A DNA stretch of 64,000 nt from Algicella marina. GTDB taxonomy: Bacteria > Pseudomonadota > Alphaproteobacteria > Rhodobacterales > Rhodobacteraceae. The notes below the pieces were generated by a model. That model was not told where the DNA came from. It did not search any database and saw nothing but the letters and a program-made list of their open reading frames with translations. A program made the position numbers and the translations under genes. Every line of letters begins with the position of its first letter. The first letter of the stretch is position 1. The stretch covers positions 3,394,501 to 3,458,500 of the forward strand of contig NZ_CP046620.1 of NCBI RefSeq assembly GCF_009931615.1, read 5' to 3'. Shown here piece after piece: positions 1 through 7,520 of this stretch.

Positions 1-297
1 ACCTTTCAAATGCGTATAAATACGCGATAATAGTAAACGGCGATGTTCTACAAATTGCCCCCAATTCGATGCCAGACGGCACGCTACAAGGAGGCGGGAA
101 CGGGCGATTCGAGTCAAGTAGCGGACTTTGAATAACTGTGAGAATTATCAAATCTGCGGGTGCTTTCGCTGTGAATACTTCGGGCGCCCCGGCGGCCTTC
201 CGCCGCCTTCGGCGTGCGTGTCCGGCTGCCGGTTGCAGGGGTTCTTGATTGCGGATGCGGCTTGCTTCAGAAGGGTGGAAAAGCTACCGGAGCCCTT
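1..297. other. Non-coding left edge of the window
   Basis: No supported gene is seen before the GST at 298. The first 60 bases are A+T-rich compared with the rest. Bases 187-215 are a C/G-rich stretch with short self-complementary runs (GGCGG/CCGCC) but no T-tract, so it is not called a terminator. The long minus-strand frame running through here is antisense to the GST and has no recognisable protein character. Confidence 0.5.
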
Positions 298-963
298 ATG
301 CGTCGCCTGTATCATCAGCCCCTCTCCCCGTTTTGCCGCAAGGTGCGGCTGATCCTCGCCGAGAAGAAGGTAGAGGTGGAGCTTGTGGAGGAGAAGTTCT
401 GGGAGCGGCGGATGGATTTCCTGCGTCTGAACCCGGCGGGTAAGGTGCCGATGCTGCGGATCGACGGCTTGATCCTGTCCGACAGCGCGGCGATCTGCGA
501 ATATCTGGAAGAAACCCATCCGACGCCGCAACTGATGCCGCGCGGTGCGCCGGAAAGGGCGGAAGTGCGCCGGCTGGTGGCTTGGTTCGATGACAAGTTC
601 CATCATGAGGTGACGGTAAACCTTCTGTACGAGCGCGTGTACAAACGACTGATGAAGACAGGATACCCGGAGAGCGCCAAGATCAAGGCGGGCGCCAAGA
701 ACATCAAGTATCACCTCGATTACATCGGTTGGCTGATGGAGGGGCGGCGGTGGCTGGCCGGTGACGAACTGACGATCGCTGATTTCGCCGCTGCGGCCCA
801 ACTCTCCAGCCTCGACTATATCGGCGATGTCGACTGGGCACGGAACGAGGCGATGAAGGACTGGTACGCCAAAATCAAGTCGCGCCCCGCCTTCCGCTCC
901 ATCCTTGCGGACCTGATGCCGGGCTTCACCCCGCCCGCCCATTACGCGGATCTCGACTTCTGA
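298..963 (+). CDS. Glutathione S-transferase family protein
   Basis: A 221-residue soluble protein with the two-domain GST layout. The N-terminal thioredoxin-like half carries SPFC at residues 10-13, the usual place of the glutathione-activating residue, a cis-proline in KVPML (Pro51), and the SDSAAICEYLEE element that contacts the gamma-glutamyl group. The C-terminal half is helical and contains LAGDELTIADFAAAA, the N-capping box typical of GSTs. The ATG at 298 is preferred over an upstream in-frame start at 214 because the fold begins at MRRLYHQPLSP and a GGAG lies about seven bases before it. Substrate is not predictable. It converges on the Hint-domain gene with a 20-base gap. A second, unrelated GST lies at 5235-5843. 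Confidence 0.9.
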   Translation: MRRLYHQPLSPFCRKVRLILAEKKVEVELVEEKFWERRMDFLRLNPAGKVPMLRIDGLILSDSAAICEYLEETHPTPQLMPRGAPERAEVRRLVAWFDDKFHHEVTVNLLYERVYKRLMKTGYPESAKIKAGAKNIKYHLDYIGWLMEGRRWLAGDELTIADFAAAAQLSSLDYIGDVDWARNEAMKDWYAKIKSRPAFRSILADLMPGFTPPAHYADLDF

Positions 964-983
964 GCGGCGACGGGGCTGCTGGC

Positions 984-2171
984 TCAGGCGAGCTCTTTTG
1001 CTTCCATCTTGCCAAGATGCGGCCGGGCCGGTGCGAAGGCACGCGGCTCGCCGGCCGCAAGCTCGGGGAAAAGGGCGAGTATCTCGCGTTCCTGACGCGC
1101 ATCGAAGAAGGTCAGATCGCGGGCAAGCGGCTGGTAGCTCTCGGACCATGCCCCCTCTGCCATGACAATCTCATGGCTGTCGAACAGAAGATGGATGTAC
1201 TCGACCTGCGCAATCTCGTGATCTACCACGACTGTCGTCTCGTTGATGAGATCGACCGCGGCGACAAGGGCTTCGGGCAGGCCGAACAGTGCCTTGGCGC
1301 GCCAGCCATACACCAGCATCCCGTGATGGCGGGAGACGCGCATGTCCCTCAGCGGGAGTCCGTCCGAAAGCGCGCCTTTGCGGATGAGCACGGGCCGAAG
1401 GCGCGGGTTCTCCGCAAGCCTTTCGCGGCAAAGCGTACGGCGTCCGATCCAACACAGCGGCTTCGCTCCACTGTCGCGCGTCATCACCAGATCGCCGGGC
1501 ATCAGATCCTCGATGAGGCGCGGCCCCGTCGGCGTTTCGATCATCGTGCCGGGCGTGAAGCAGACGGCATCACCCGAGACGGTGATATCGTCAAAGGCGA
1601 CATCCTCGTCCGCGGCGTTGAGGTCCTCGATGACGATCCGCATGTCGAGCGTCGAACCGGTACCGGAAATCGCGCCGGAAAACCCGGTGAAGGTGGATGT
1701 CAGCGCCGGGCCGTCACCGATCCCGTCGAAGTTCGTGTCCTGCCGGGCTTCCTCGTTCGTGAAGTCACCGCCCCCGCCGTCCGCGCTCTCGAAGGCCAGC
1801 ACCGGAACGTAAGGCCCGCCGTCGATGGAAACCTCGATCCGCACGGAGCTCGTCATATCCCAGTCCTCGTCTCCGTTGGTTGCGTCGTCCTCTGCGAACA
1901 GGCCGCTGACGGTGAGGTTCTCGAAATTGGTAATGTCGATCGTATCGAAGGTGAGGGTGATGGAATCCACCGGGTTGGTGGCATTGTCCGTATCATGCAC
2001 CGAATAGTAGCGCGTGCCCTGCACGCCGCCATAGGAAATATCGGCCGGCAGGTCTCCCTCCGTGACGATGCCGTAATAGTTCCGCGCGGCCGCGTCCGTC
2101 AGATCATCTGGCGCGCTGGCCGAAAACGTAAGCGTTGCGTCTTCGAAATCTTCCTGCAGCAGTGTGGGCAT
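984..2171 (-). CDS. Hint-domain protein (Rhodobacteraceae secreted type)
   Basis: A 395-residue protein. Residues 1-200 are acidic and rich in Asp, Thr and Gly, read like a beta-sandwich or adhesin-type domain, and contain a DTNFDGIGDGPA stretch resembling calcium-binding loops. At residues 204-245 a Hint (hedgehog/intein) module begins with CFTPGTMIETPTG and GDLVMTRDSG, ending in CWIGRR, keeping the Cys that starts self-processing in this family. In Rhodobacteraceae such proteins are often surface or secreted by type I systems, but no transporter is next to this one and there is no signal peptide. The start at MPTLLQEDFED is chosen because upstream sequence is Arg/Pro-rich frame shadow overlapping queG. 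Function beyond the Hint fold is unknown. Confidence 0.8.
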   Translation of the reverse strand: MPTLLQEDFEDATLTFSASAPDDLTDAAARNYYGIVTEGDLPADISYGGVQGTRYYSVHDTDNATNPVDSITLTFDTIDITNFENLTVSGLFAEDDATNGDEDWDMTSSVRIEVSIDGGPYVPVLAFESADGGGGDFTNEEARQDTNFDGIGDGPALTSTFTGFSGAISGTGSTLDMRIVIEDLNAADEDVAFDDITVSGDAVCFTPGTMIETPTGPRLIEDLMPGDLVMTRDSGAKPLCWIGRRTLCRERLAENPRLRPVLIRKGALSDGLPLRDMRVSRHHGMLVYGWRAKALFGLPEALVAAVDLINETTVVVDHEIAQVEYIHLLFDSHEIVMAEGAWSESYQPLARDLTFFDARQEREILALFPELAAGEPRAFAPARPHLGKMEAKELA

Positions 2172-2311
2172 CTTGAAAGCTCCGGCCTTTCCTTGATCAG
2201 GGGTCAGCGTAAGTCGTTGCCAGACATATTCGGATTTGCGCGTTCCTATAGACTGAGCGATGGTCGCTGGGCAACCCCCTTGGGTTACCGTAATGGAAAG
2301 GTGCGAGAGGT

Positions 2312-3376
2312 TTGACTGGCGGAAGCGATCTGAAGACCGCCCTGTTTCAGGAGGCCCGCAAGGTCGGCTTCGCGAAGATGGGTGTCTGTCGCCCGGATGC
2401 CGTTCCCGAAACGGCGGAGCGGCTGTCCGCCTTTCTTGCTGCCGGCTACAACGGCGATATGGGTTGGCTGGCGGAGCGGACGGAGTGGCGGGGCAGCGCT
2501 GCCGCGCTCTGGCCTGAGGCGCGGAGCGTGGTGATGCTGGCCGAACCCTACACGCCGGACGTGGACCCGCTGGCACTGCTGGAGGAACGGGACAGGGGCA
2601 ATATTTCCGTCTATGCCCGCAACCGCGATTACCATGACATCGTGAAGAAGCGGCTGAAACGGCTGGGTCGCTGGCTGGTGGATGAAGCGGGCTGCGAGAT
2701 CAAGGTGTTCGTCGATACCGCCCCGGTGATGGAAAAGCCGCTGGCGGCGGCTGCGGGGCTGGGGTGGCAGGGCAAGCACACGAACCTGTTGTCACGGGAG
2801 CTTGGCAACTGGTTCTTTCTCGGCGCGATCTTCACGACGGTGGAATTGCCGGTGGATGCGCCAGGAGAGGAGCGTTGCGGCACATGCCGTGCCTGCCTCG
2901 ACATCTGCCCGACAGATGCTTTTCCAGCGCCCTACCAGCTCGATGCCCGGCGCTGCATCTCCTACCTGACGATCGAGCACAAGGGGCCGGTTGCAGAGGA
3001 TCTGCGGCCGCTGATGGGCAACCGGATCTACGGCTGCGACGACTGCCTTGCCATCTGTCCCTGGAACAAGTTCGCCGTCACGGCGCACGAGGCGGGCTAC
3101 TGGGCGCGGGCGGAACTGGCGGCGCCTAAGCTGGCGGAATTGGCGGCGCTGGACGATGCCGGCTTCCGGCAGGTATTCGCCGGATCGCCGATCAAGCGGA
3201 TCGGGCGAGGGCGATTCGTGCGCAATGTCTGCTACGCCATCGGCAATTCCGGCGACGCAGCCCTGCGCCCTAGCGTTGCAGCGCTGTGCGACGATTCGGA
3301 TGCGGTGGTTGCGGATGCGGCGCGGTGGGCCTGTGGGCGGCTGGAACGGGGTCGGTCAGCAAGGGGGGGCGGATAA
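2312..3376 (+). CDS. queG: Epoxyqueuosine reductase QueG
   Basis: A 354-residue iron-sulfur and cobalamin enzyme that performs the last step of queuosine synthesis in tRNA, reducing epoxyqueuosine to queuosine. It shows the family Asp in [13 protein letters not shown], two ferredoxin-type cysteine clusters ([12 protein letters not shown] and [11 protein letters not shown]), and a C-terminal HEAT-like helix pair ([17 protein letters not shown]). Start is TTG: an in-frame stop at 2291 leaves TTG 2312 as the first available start, with GGAAAGG about ten bases before it. Its stop overlaps the next gene's ATG by one base (TAATG), so the following gene is probably translated with it. Confidence 0.93.
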   Translation: MTGGSDLKTALFQEARKVGFAKMGVCRPDAVPETAERLSAFLAAGYNGDMGWLAERTEWRGSAAALWPEARSVVMLAEPYTPDVDPLALLEERDRGNISVYARNRDYHDIVKKRLKRLGRWLVDEAGCEIKVFVDTAPVMEKPLAAAAGLGWQGKHTNLLSRELGNWFFLGAIFTTVELPVDAPGEERCGTCRACLDICPTDAFPAPYQLDARRCISYLTIEHKGPVAEDLRPLMGNRIYGCDDCLAICPWNKFAVTAHEAGYWARAELAAPKLAELAALDDAGFRQVFAGSPIKRIGRGRFVRNVCYAIGNSGDAALRPSVAALCDDSDAVVADAARWACGRLERGRSARGGG

Positions 3377-4638
3377 TGGCGTTCAATTTTTCGCAGGCTT
3401 TTCTGGAGCTTCTAGGGAACGTCGCGAAGGAAAAACTGTCCGAGAAGGCGGGCGTTCACGGCACTGGTCTGGACTGGTTTCTGAAGATTTCGGAACACTT
3501 GCTGTATGAGCGGGGAGAGGTGCAACTTGTCCTGTCCGGCGACAAGTCGAAGGACCGGTTTCTTAATCAGGATCCGGTTTCGATCCTCTCGCAATACCAT
3601 GCGGAAAGGCCGATCCATCCGGGGCTTCCATACGTGGAGGTTGTCGACTTCGTGAAGCCGTGGCTGGAGAAAGGTAGTGTCAGTATCAAGATCGAGCCGA
3701 AGGCCGAGGCCTTTGCGCTCGAGAGGTTTGCGTCACCCAATACCCGTGCGCTCCAGAAGGAAGCCCTGCAAAGAATGCAGGAGGTGAAGCGCATGACACG
3801 CGACAGCCGGACTGTCCGGTTGTCGGGGTGGCACGGCGAGCCATCGAACATCGTGTTGCAGATCCAGCAGGCTGCGTACTCGCAGCAGGTGCAGTCGAAT
3901 CTGGTGCTGGACTATGCCGGTGATGGCAAGCTGGGGGCATCGCTTCGGGAGCTTCTCATTGACGAATTCGGCGGCAGGTTGCCGGGCCTGGATGACAGGA
4001 GACTGGTCAATTCGCTTGGCGTGGCGATTCTCGTGTTCTTCTGGGATACGGATGCCAAGGGGCATGGCCACTGGGCGCCTTTCTGGGTGCCGCGTACCCG
4101 CGATACGGCGGTCTTCAATTATGCGGAGTGGCATTGCAGCGCCAGCGGCGCGGCGGAATGGCCCTTGCCGGATGACAGGACGCCGGAGACTTTCGAGGAT
4201 TACATTCTTGATGACCTCTGGAATGAGTTGGAGGAGGAAATCGGCCTGTATCCGGAGGACTTCAGCGAGAGAATCGTGGGCAGCCCGCTCATTCCAATGG
4301 CGCTGTGCCGAGAGATGATACGCGGCGGCAAACCCCAGCTTTTCTTTGCCGGTTTCGTCAACATCGGCAGACAGGCACTGGTGGAGCGGATGAACGATGC
4401 GCGGCTGAAACTGGCCCGCAAGCGCAAACAGATGAACACGCCCGAACCAATTGAAGTGTTTCCTTATCCGAAGTTCATGACGCCAAAGGTTTTCGGAGAC
4501 CCGGATTCGGTCGCGGTGGGTTACCAGGATGCCCAGTTCACCTCGGAAGGCGCGGCTTGCCTATACTATGCGTATCGGCTGCTTGGTGGATTGAGGGAAC
4601 GTATTTCAAACCATGGCGGCAAAAACGACGAAGGTTGA
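3376..4638 (+). CDS. Unrecognised protein with a Nudix-like helix
   Basis: A 420-residue soluble protein that I do not recognise. Residues 1-250 are mixed helix and strand with no known motif. Around residues 255-296 lies a segment built like a Nudix hydrolase: a WPLPDD strand-loop, then E274 followed by LWNELEEEIGL (281-291), which matches the second half of the Nudix box (REUXEEXGU) except that Arg is Asn and the spacing is one residue longer, and then KPQLFFAGFVN as a following strand. It starts inside the queG stop, so it is translationally coupled, but nothing links it to queuosine. A start at 3286 inside queG is rejected because that extension is queG in another frame. It could be a degenerate nucleotide-pyrophosphatase-fold protein; this is inference. 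Confidence 0.75.
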   Translation: MAFNFSQAFLELLGNVAKEKLSEKAGVHGTGLDWFLKISEHLLYERGEVQLVLSGDKSKDRFLNQDPVSILSQYHAERPIHPGLPYVEVVDFVKPWLEKGSVSIKIEPKAEAFALERFASPNTRALQKEALQRMQEVKRMTRDSRTVRLSGWHGEPSNIVLQIQQAAYSQQVQSNLVLDYAGDGKLGASLRELLIDEFGGRLPGLDDRRLVNSLGVAILVFFWDTDAKGHGHWAPFWVPRTRDTAVFNYAEWHCSASGAAEWPLPDDRTPETFEDYILDDLWNELEEEIGLYPEDFSERIVGSPLIPMALCREMIRGGKPQLFFAGFVNIGRQALVERMNDARLKLARKRKQMNTPEPIEVFPYPKFMTPKVFGDPDSVAVGYQDAQFTSEGAACLYYAYRLLGGLRERISNHGGKNDEG

Positions 4639-4732
4639 ACAACTTCGCCTCTCGCACCGCGCCGTCATTTGGCCGGAATGCGTCGTTAATCTTTCCTAAC
4701 AAAATATAAACCTTTTTTAGGAGAGATTAACC

Positions 4733-4921
4733 ATGTTGCACCTCACCTTTGGCATTGCCGTGTTCGCCCTGGTCGGGACCGCACCGGCGCCGACGACGGC
4801 GATGAATTCCGCTTCGCAGTTGCCCGGTTCAGAAATCGTTGCCCATGGGGGCGGTTGCCGCAAAGATTCGCCGGCCGGGCAATGCTGCCACGCTGGGAGC
4901 AAGCTGTATCACTGTCACTGA
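4733..4921 (+). CDS. Small secreted Cys/His-rich peptide
   Basis: A 62-residue ORF with a good ribosome site (AGGAGAG at 4719-4725). Residues 1-22 look like a signal peptide (hydrophobic core FGIAVFALVGTA followed by small residues). The mature part ends in HGGGCRKDSPAGQCC and HAGSKLYHCH. The final YHCH resembles the YHCH tail seen on many small exported proteins and on some nuclease-like proteins, which is thought to bind metal; that link is from memory. Four cysteines and four histidines in about 25 residues suggest a zinc or copper site, or disulfides in the periplasm. The gene stands alone, 94 bases after the Nudix-like gene, with an A+T-rich promoter-like stretch in front. Confidence 0.6.
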   Translation: MLHLTFGIAVFALVGTAPAPTTAMNSASQLPGSEIVAHGGGCRKDSPAGQCCHAGSKLYHCH

Positions 4922-5079
4922 GGGTTGGTGGCAATTAGGCTGCTACTTGCGTCGGCGATTCGACGCTGACGTTGCGATAGTTGCCGCAATCTGAACAATG
5001 CGGGCCACATTCCTGCCCGGTTTGGCGCCGAACCTGACATTAACGATTCTAAATGTGATCATCCGATGGGAGGGTGCCC

Positions 5080-5220
5080 GTGACTGTTCTTGCGATACTG
5101 ATGACCTTCGCTTTCGTGTCGTCGCTGCTGATGCTTTCAGCCGTGCGGACCACGCGCAACAAGGTAACGATCTATTCGCGCGAAGATCAGCAGGTGTTGA
5201 TGCAAGCACCCGGCAGCTGA
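5080..5220 (+). CDS. Possible 46-residue single-helix membrane peptide
   Basis: This short frame starts at GTG 5080 (or the in-frame GTG 5074) with GGGAGGG at 5068-5074 as a ribosome site. The product begins with one hydrophobic helix (VLAILMTFAFVSSLLMLSAV, residues 3-22), followed by a basic boundary RTTRNK and a short polar tail ending QAPGS. The layout of one N-in or N-out helix plus a positive stop is typical of bacterial small membrane proteins. It is convergent with the GST at 5235, with 14 bases between the stops. No family is recognised, and expression is unproven. Confidence 0.45.
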   Translation: MTVLAILMTFAFVSSLLMLSAVRTTRNKVTIYSREDQQVLMQAPGS

Positions 5221-5234
5221 CACCACCTGAATAG

Positions 5235-5843
5235 TCAGCCCTGCGGAACCGTTTGCAGCATGCTGTCGCGTGCAGCAAAGGATTCATACCAATTGGCAAG
5301 CCCGGTATGGCGTTCGCGCCAGCCCCGCGAGCCGTGGCGCAGATCCAGATAGCCGAGGGCGCAGCCCAGGGCGATGTGGCCGGCGTCGAGCGGGCCGGCG
5401 AGATAGGCAAGCCAGCGATCTTCCAGCGTATCGAGCGTGCGCGCGATCTTAGCCCATTGCGCCTCTTCCCATTCGGGTGACTGAGTGCCTTCGGGCCGGG
5501 CCTTGTGTTCATAGACCATCAGGATGGCAGCATCCATGATCCCGTCGGCAGTTGCCTCCAGCGTCAGGGTTTCCCACAGGCGGGGCGCGGCAGGATAGAG
5601 ACCGCCCTCAAAGGTGGCGTCAAGAAAGCGGGAAATCACCGGGCTGTCGTAAAGCGCAGGTCCGTCCGCGCGTTCCAGCGCCGGAATCTTGCCCAGCGGG
5701 TTCAATTGCAGCGGCAGGGTGCCGGGCGCAACTGGTGATCCTCCGGCGGCCACCAGTTCGACATTCGACAGCTTGCCGAGTTCGTGCAGCAGCACCATGA
5801 CCTTGCGGACGTAGGGCGACGTTGGGGAGTGGTAGAGTTTCAT
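5235..5843 (-). CDS. Glutathione S-transferase family protein
   Basis: A 202-residue GST. The N-terminal thioredoxin fold has SPTSPYVRKV (residues 6-15), the cis-proline motif GKIPAL (Pro54) and YDSPVISRFLD for glutathione binding. The helical C-terminal domain includes GPLDAGHIALGCALGYLDLR, a variant of the usual capping box. The family is close to the maleylacetoacetate isomerase or YfcG-like groups by eye only; substrate unknown. It heads away from a small conserved-looking ORF at 5865-6155 on the same strand, 21 bases upstream, and the two may be co-transcribed. Confidence 0.9.
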   Translation of the reverse strand: MKLYHSPTSPYVRKVMVLLHELGKLSNVELVAAGGSPVAPGTLPLQLNPLGKIPALERADGPALYDSPVISRFLDATFEGGLYPAAPRLWETLTLEATADGIMDAAILMVYEHKARPEGTQSPEWEEAQWAKIARTLDTLEDRWLAYLAGPLDAGHIALGCALGYLDLRHGSRGWRERHTGLANWYESFAARDSMLQTVPQG

Positions 5844-5864
5844 CGGATAAGCCTTGATGAGGGT

Positions 5865-6155
5865 TCAGTCGATTCGGCGGACACGAAACCGGCCGAGAGC
5901 GGCGAAATCGACCTCCACCCCGCGGCCTTCGCCCATGCGGAACGTGCGGCGGAACCGTGCTGCAGTGTGGGCATTGGCCTCCGCCTCCGAGCGGTCGGTG
6001 GTAACTTCGAGACCATCGTGAACGCCGTCGAGCGCGGATTCACGCCAGATGTCCTTCGGCCGCATGCTGGCGCGGCGCGAAACATAGTAGGTGGTGGCGG
6101 CCAGAGCACCGAAGCGCAGAACCGTCCAGGCAATCGGGGCGATGGGTGCGGGCAA
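5865..6155 (-). CDS. Small hypothetical protein with one N-terminal helix
   Basis: A 96-residue protein. Residues 4-26 (PIAPIAWTVLRFGALAATTY) are hydrophobic and could span the membrane once; the rest is soluble, with many Arg and Glu residues (DGLEVTTDRSEAEANAH, then ARFRRTFRMGEG). The tail GVEVDFAALGRFRVRRID looks like two strands. I do not recognise the family. It lies between the PaiB-type gene and the GST on the same strand, so may form a short operon with the GST. Confidence 0.6.
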   Translation of the reverse strand: MPAPIAPIAWTVLRFGALAATTYYVSRRASMRPKDIWRESALDGVHDGLEVTTDRSEAEANAHTAARFRRTFRMGEGRGVEVDFAALGRFRVRRID

Positions 6156-6212
6156 GAGCTGTCTCCTCCTCAGGTTGCCCTTAATGTAGGGGCTGGGGAG
6201 GGTGCGTGCAAT

Positions 6213-6830
6213 TCATTCCGGTGGCCTGCGCATCAGCGTGGACAGTTCCGCCAGTTCCACGCCAATGCTCTGCGCGACATGCTTTGCCGCGTTCAGGCGC
6301 ATGGCGTCCGGCTTGTTCTGATTGAGCTTCCAGGTGCTGTCGATGTTGTCGATCTCCAGCCGGACAGGCGCGATCATCCGCAGGAAACGGGCCATGACCT
6401 CGTCGCTCATTTTGTACAATGTCCACGGTTTCTTGGGAAGAAGCCGGTCCTCGAAGCGTGCAGACAGACGGGCGAGGTGGGCAGTGAGTTCGTCGGCGTC
6501 GAGGCGGCGGACAGTGCCGGTGAGATGGACAGCTACATAGTTCCACGTCGGCACCTGATCCTCGGCCGCGTACCAGTCCGGCGAGATGTAGCCGTCGGCG
6601 CCGGAAACGATCATGCGGGCCGGCAGCGGGGTTTCCAGCGCCCGCCAGATGGGATTGGAGCGGACGAGGTGCGCCTCCAGCATTTTGCCATCGGCAGTCA
6701 GGTCGAAGGGAATGTGCGCGGCCAACGGTGCGTCGGGACCGTTGACGGTGAGGATGCCGAAGCCGCGTTCGCCAGCGAAGGCGAGGCTGCGGTCTTCGCC
6801 TGTCCGGCGGTAGGCGGGGTTGGGGTGCAT
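6213..6830 (-). CDS. FMN-binding PaiB-type protein
   Basis: A 205-residue protein of the PaiB family, named after a Bacillus negative regulator of sporulation and protease genes but built on an FMN-binding split-barrel fold. Recognisable segments are the opening MHPNPAYR, GFGILTVNGPDAPLAAHIPF in the first barrel strands, VRSNPIW, WNYVAVHLTG, and the C-terminal NKPDAMRLNAAKHV. In proteobacteria the actual role, redox enzyme or regulator, is usually unknown. The gene follows yjbF by three bases on the same strand, so is probably carried on the same transcript, without an obvious functional link. Confidence 0.87.
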   Translation of the reverse strand: MHPNPAYRRTGEDRSLAFAGERGFGILTVNGPDAPLAAHIPFDLTADGKMLEAHLVRSNPIWRALETPLPARMIVSGADGYISPDWYAAEDQVPTWNYVAVHLTGTVRRLDADELTAHLARLSARFEDRLLPKKPWTLYKMSDEVMARFLRMIAPVRLEIDNIDSTWKLNQNKPDAMRLNAAKHVAQSIGVELAELSTLMRRPPE

Positions 6831-6833
6831 CGG

Positions 6834-7520
6834 TCAGCCGCCTGTGTAGGGTTCGACGATTTCGAGGTCGAGCGTGCCTTGCGCGTCGCCGATCCATTGC
6901 TGCGAGCGCCAGACGAAGCCGCTGCGTCCGTCGGCAAAATGCTGGTTCTGGAAGGCGATGTCGGGTCCGACGCAATCTTCCCGTACCTGAAAGCCAGTGT
7001 GCGTAACCTCGACGATCTCCATTTCCAGTGGCTTTTCGACTGTGTAGCGGCAGCGCACCTCCACGACCCGACCCTGCGGGCCGTTGCCCGGGAAGACGTA
7101 GCGACGACCGATGCTGGCCGGCCAGTCGGCCACCGGCGTAGGTACGACCAGAGGATCGCGGGCATCGGGGGTGACTGAGAGAAGGTCGCGCCCCATGCCG
7201 CGGGTGCCGGTGATAAGCGAGCCGTGCAGCGTCAGGGACTGGCCGAAGCGGGAGGCGTAGGTGACGAAGCCGCGGTTCTCGGTCACGGCGGAAAAGACGG
7301 AGCGGGCATTTTCCGACAGGAGTCCACCACGGATCATCGCGGTGCCCGCCTGATCGACCATCGCGCGGGTGAGGCGGATCGGCGGCGGCCCCTTGGGCTC
7401 CTCATCACCTCCAGGCAGGGCACCCTTCACCCGTTCCATCAATGCGCCGGTGATCGGCCCTGCGCCTTCGCTGGAACAGGCGGCGAGAGCCAACAGGGCT
7501 ATTGCCAGAAAGCGCCCCAT
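6834..7520 (-). CDS. yjbF: YjbF-family lipoprotein (group 4 capsule GfcB-like)
   Basis: A 228-residue lipoprotein. The first 15 residues form a lipoprotein signal ending in LALAAC with Cys15 as the lipidation site. The rest matches the YjbF/GfcB type by its layout: an early IRLTRAMVDQAGTAMI, followed by a mid-protein GFVTYASRFGQSLTLHGSLI and a GTRGMGRDL segment. In Escherichia coli yjbEFGH and gfcABCD these proteins help make or export extracellular polysaccharide. Its start lies 22 bases inside the end of the upstream yjbH frame, so translation is likely coupled. Only the F and H members are present here. Confidence 0.85.
   Translation of the reverse strand: MGRFLAIALLALAACSSEGAGPITGALMERVKGALPGGDEEPKGPPPIRLTRAMVDQAGTAMIRGGLLSENARSVFSAVTENRGFVTYASRFGQSLTLHGSLITGTRGMGRDLLSVTPDARDPLVVPTPVADWPASIGRRYVFPGNGPQGRVVEVRCRYTVEKPLEMEIVEVTHTGFQVREDCVGPDIAFQNQHFADGRSGFVWRSQQWIGDAQGTLDLEIVEPYTGG

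Noticed and set aside
148-1149. Minus-strand 333-codon frame
   Set aside because: Antisense to the GST and part of the Hint gene. Composition is Arg/Pro/His-rich and no domain is visible; typical shadow frame in high-GC DNA.
1017-2315. Plus-strand 432-codon frame opposite the Hint gene
   Set aside because: Shadow of a well-supported gene, with no motif.
4998-5234. 78-codon plus frame between the small ORFs and the GST
   Set aside because: Overlaps the 46-codon membrane frame in another phase and has no helix, motif or ribosome site.
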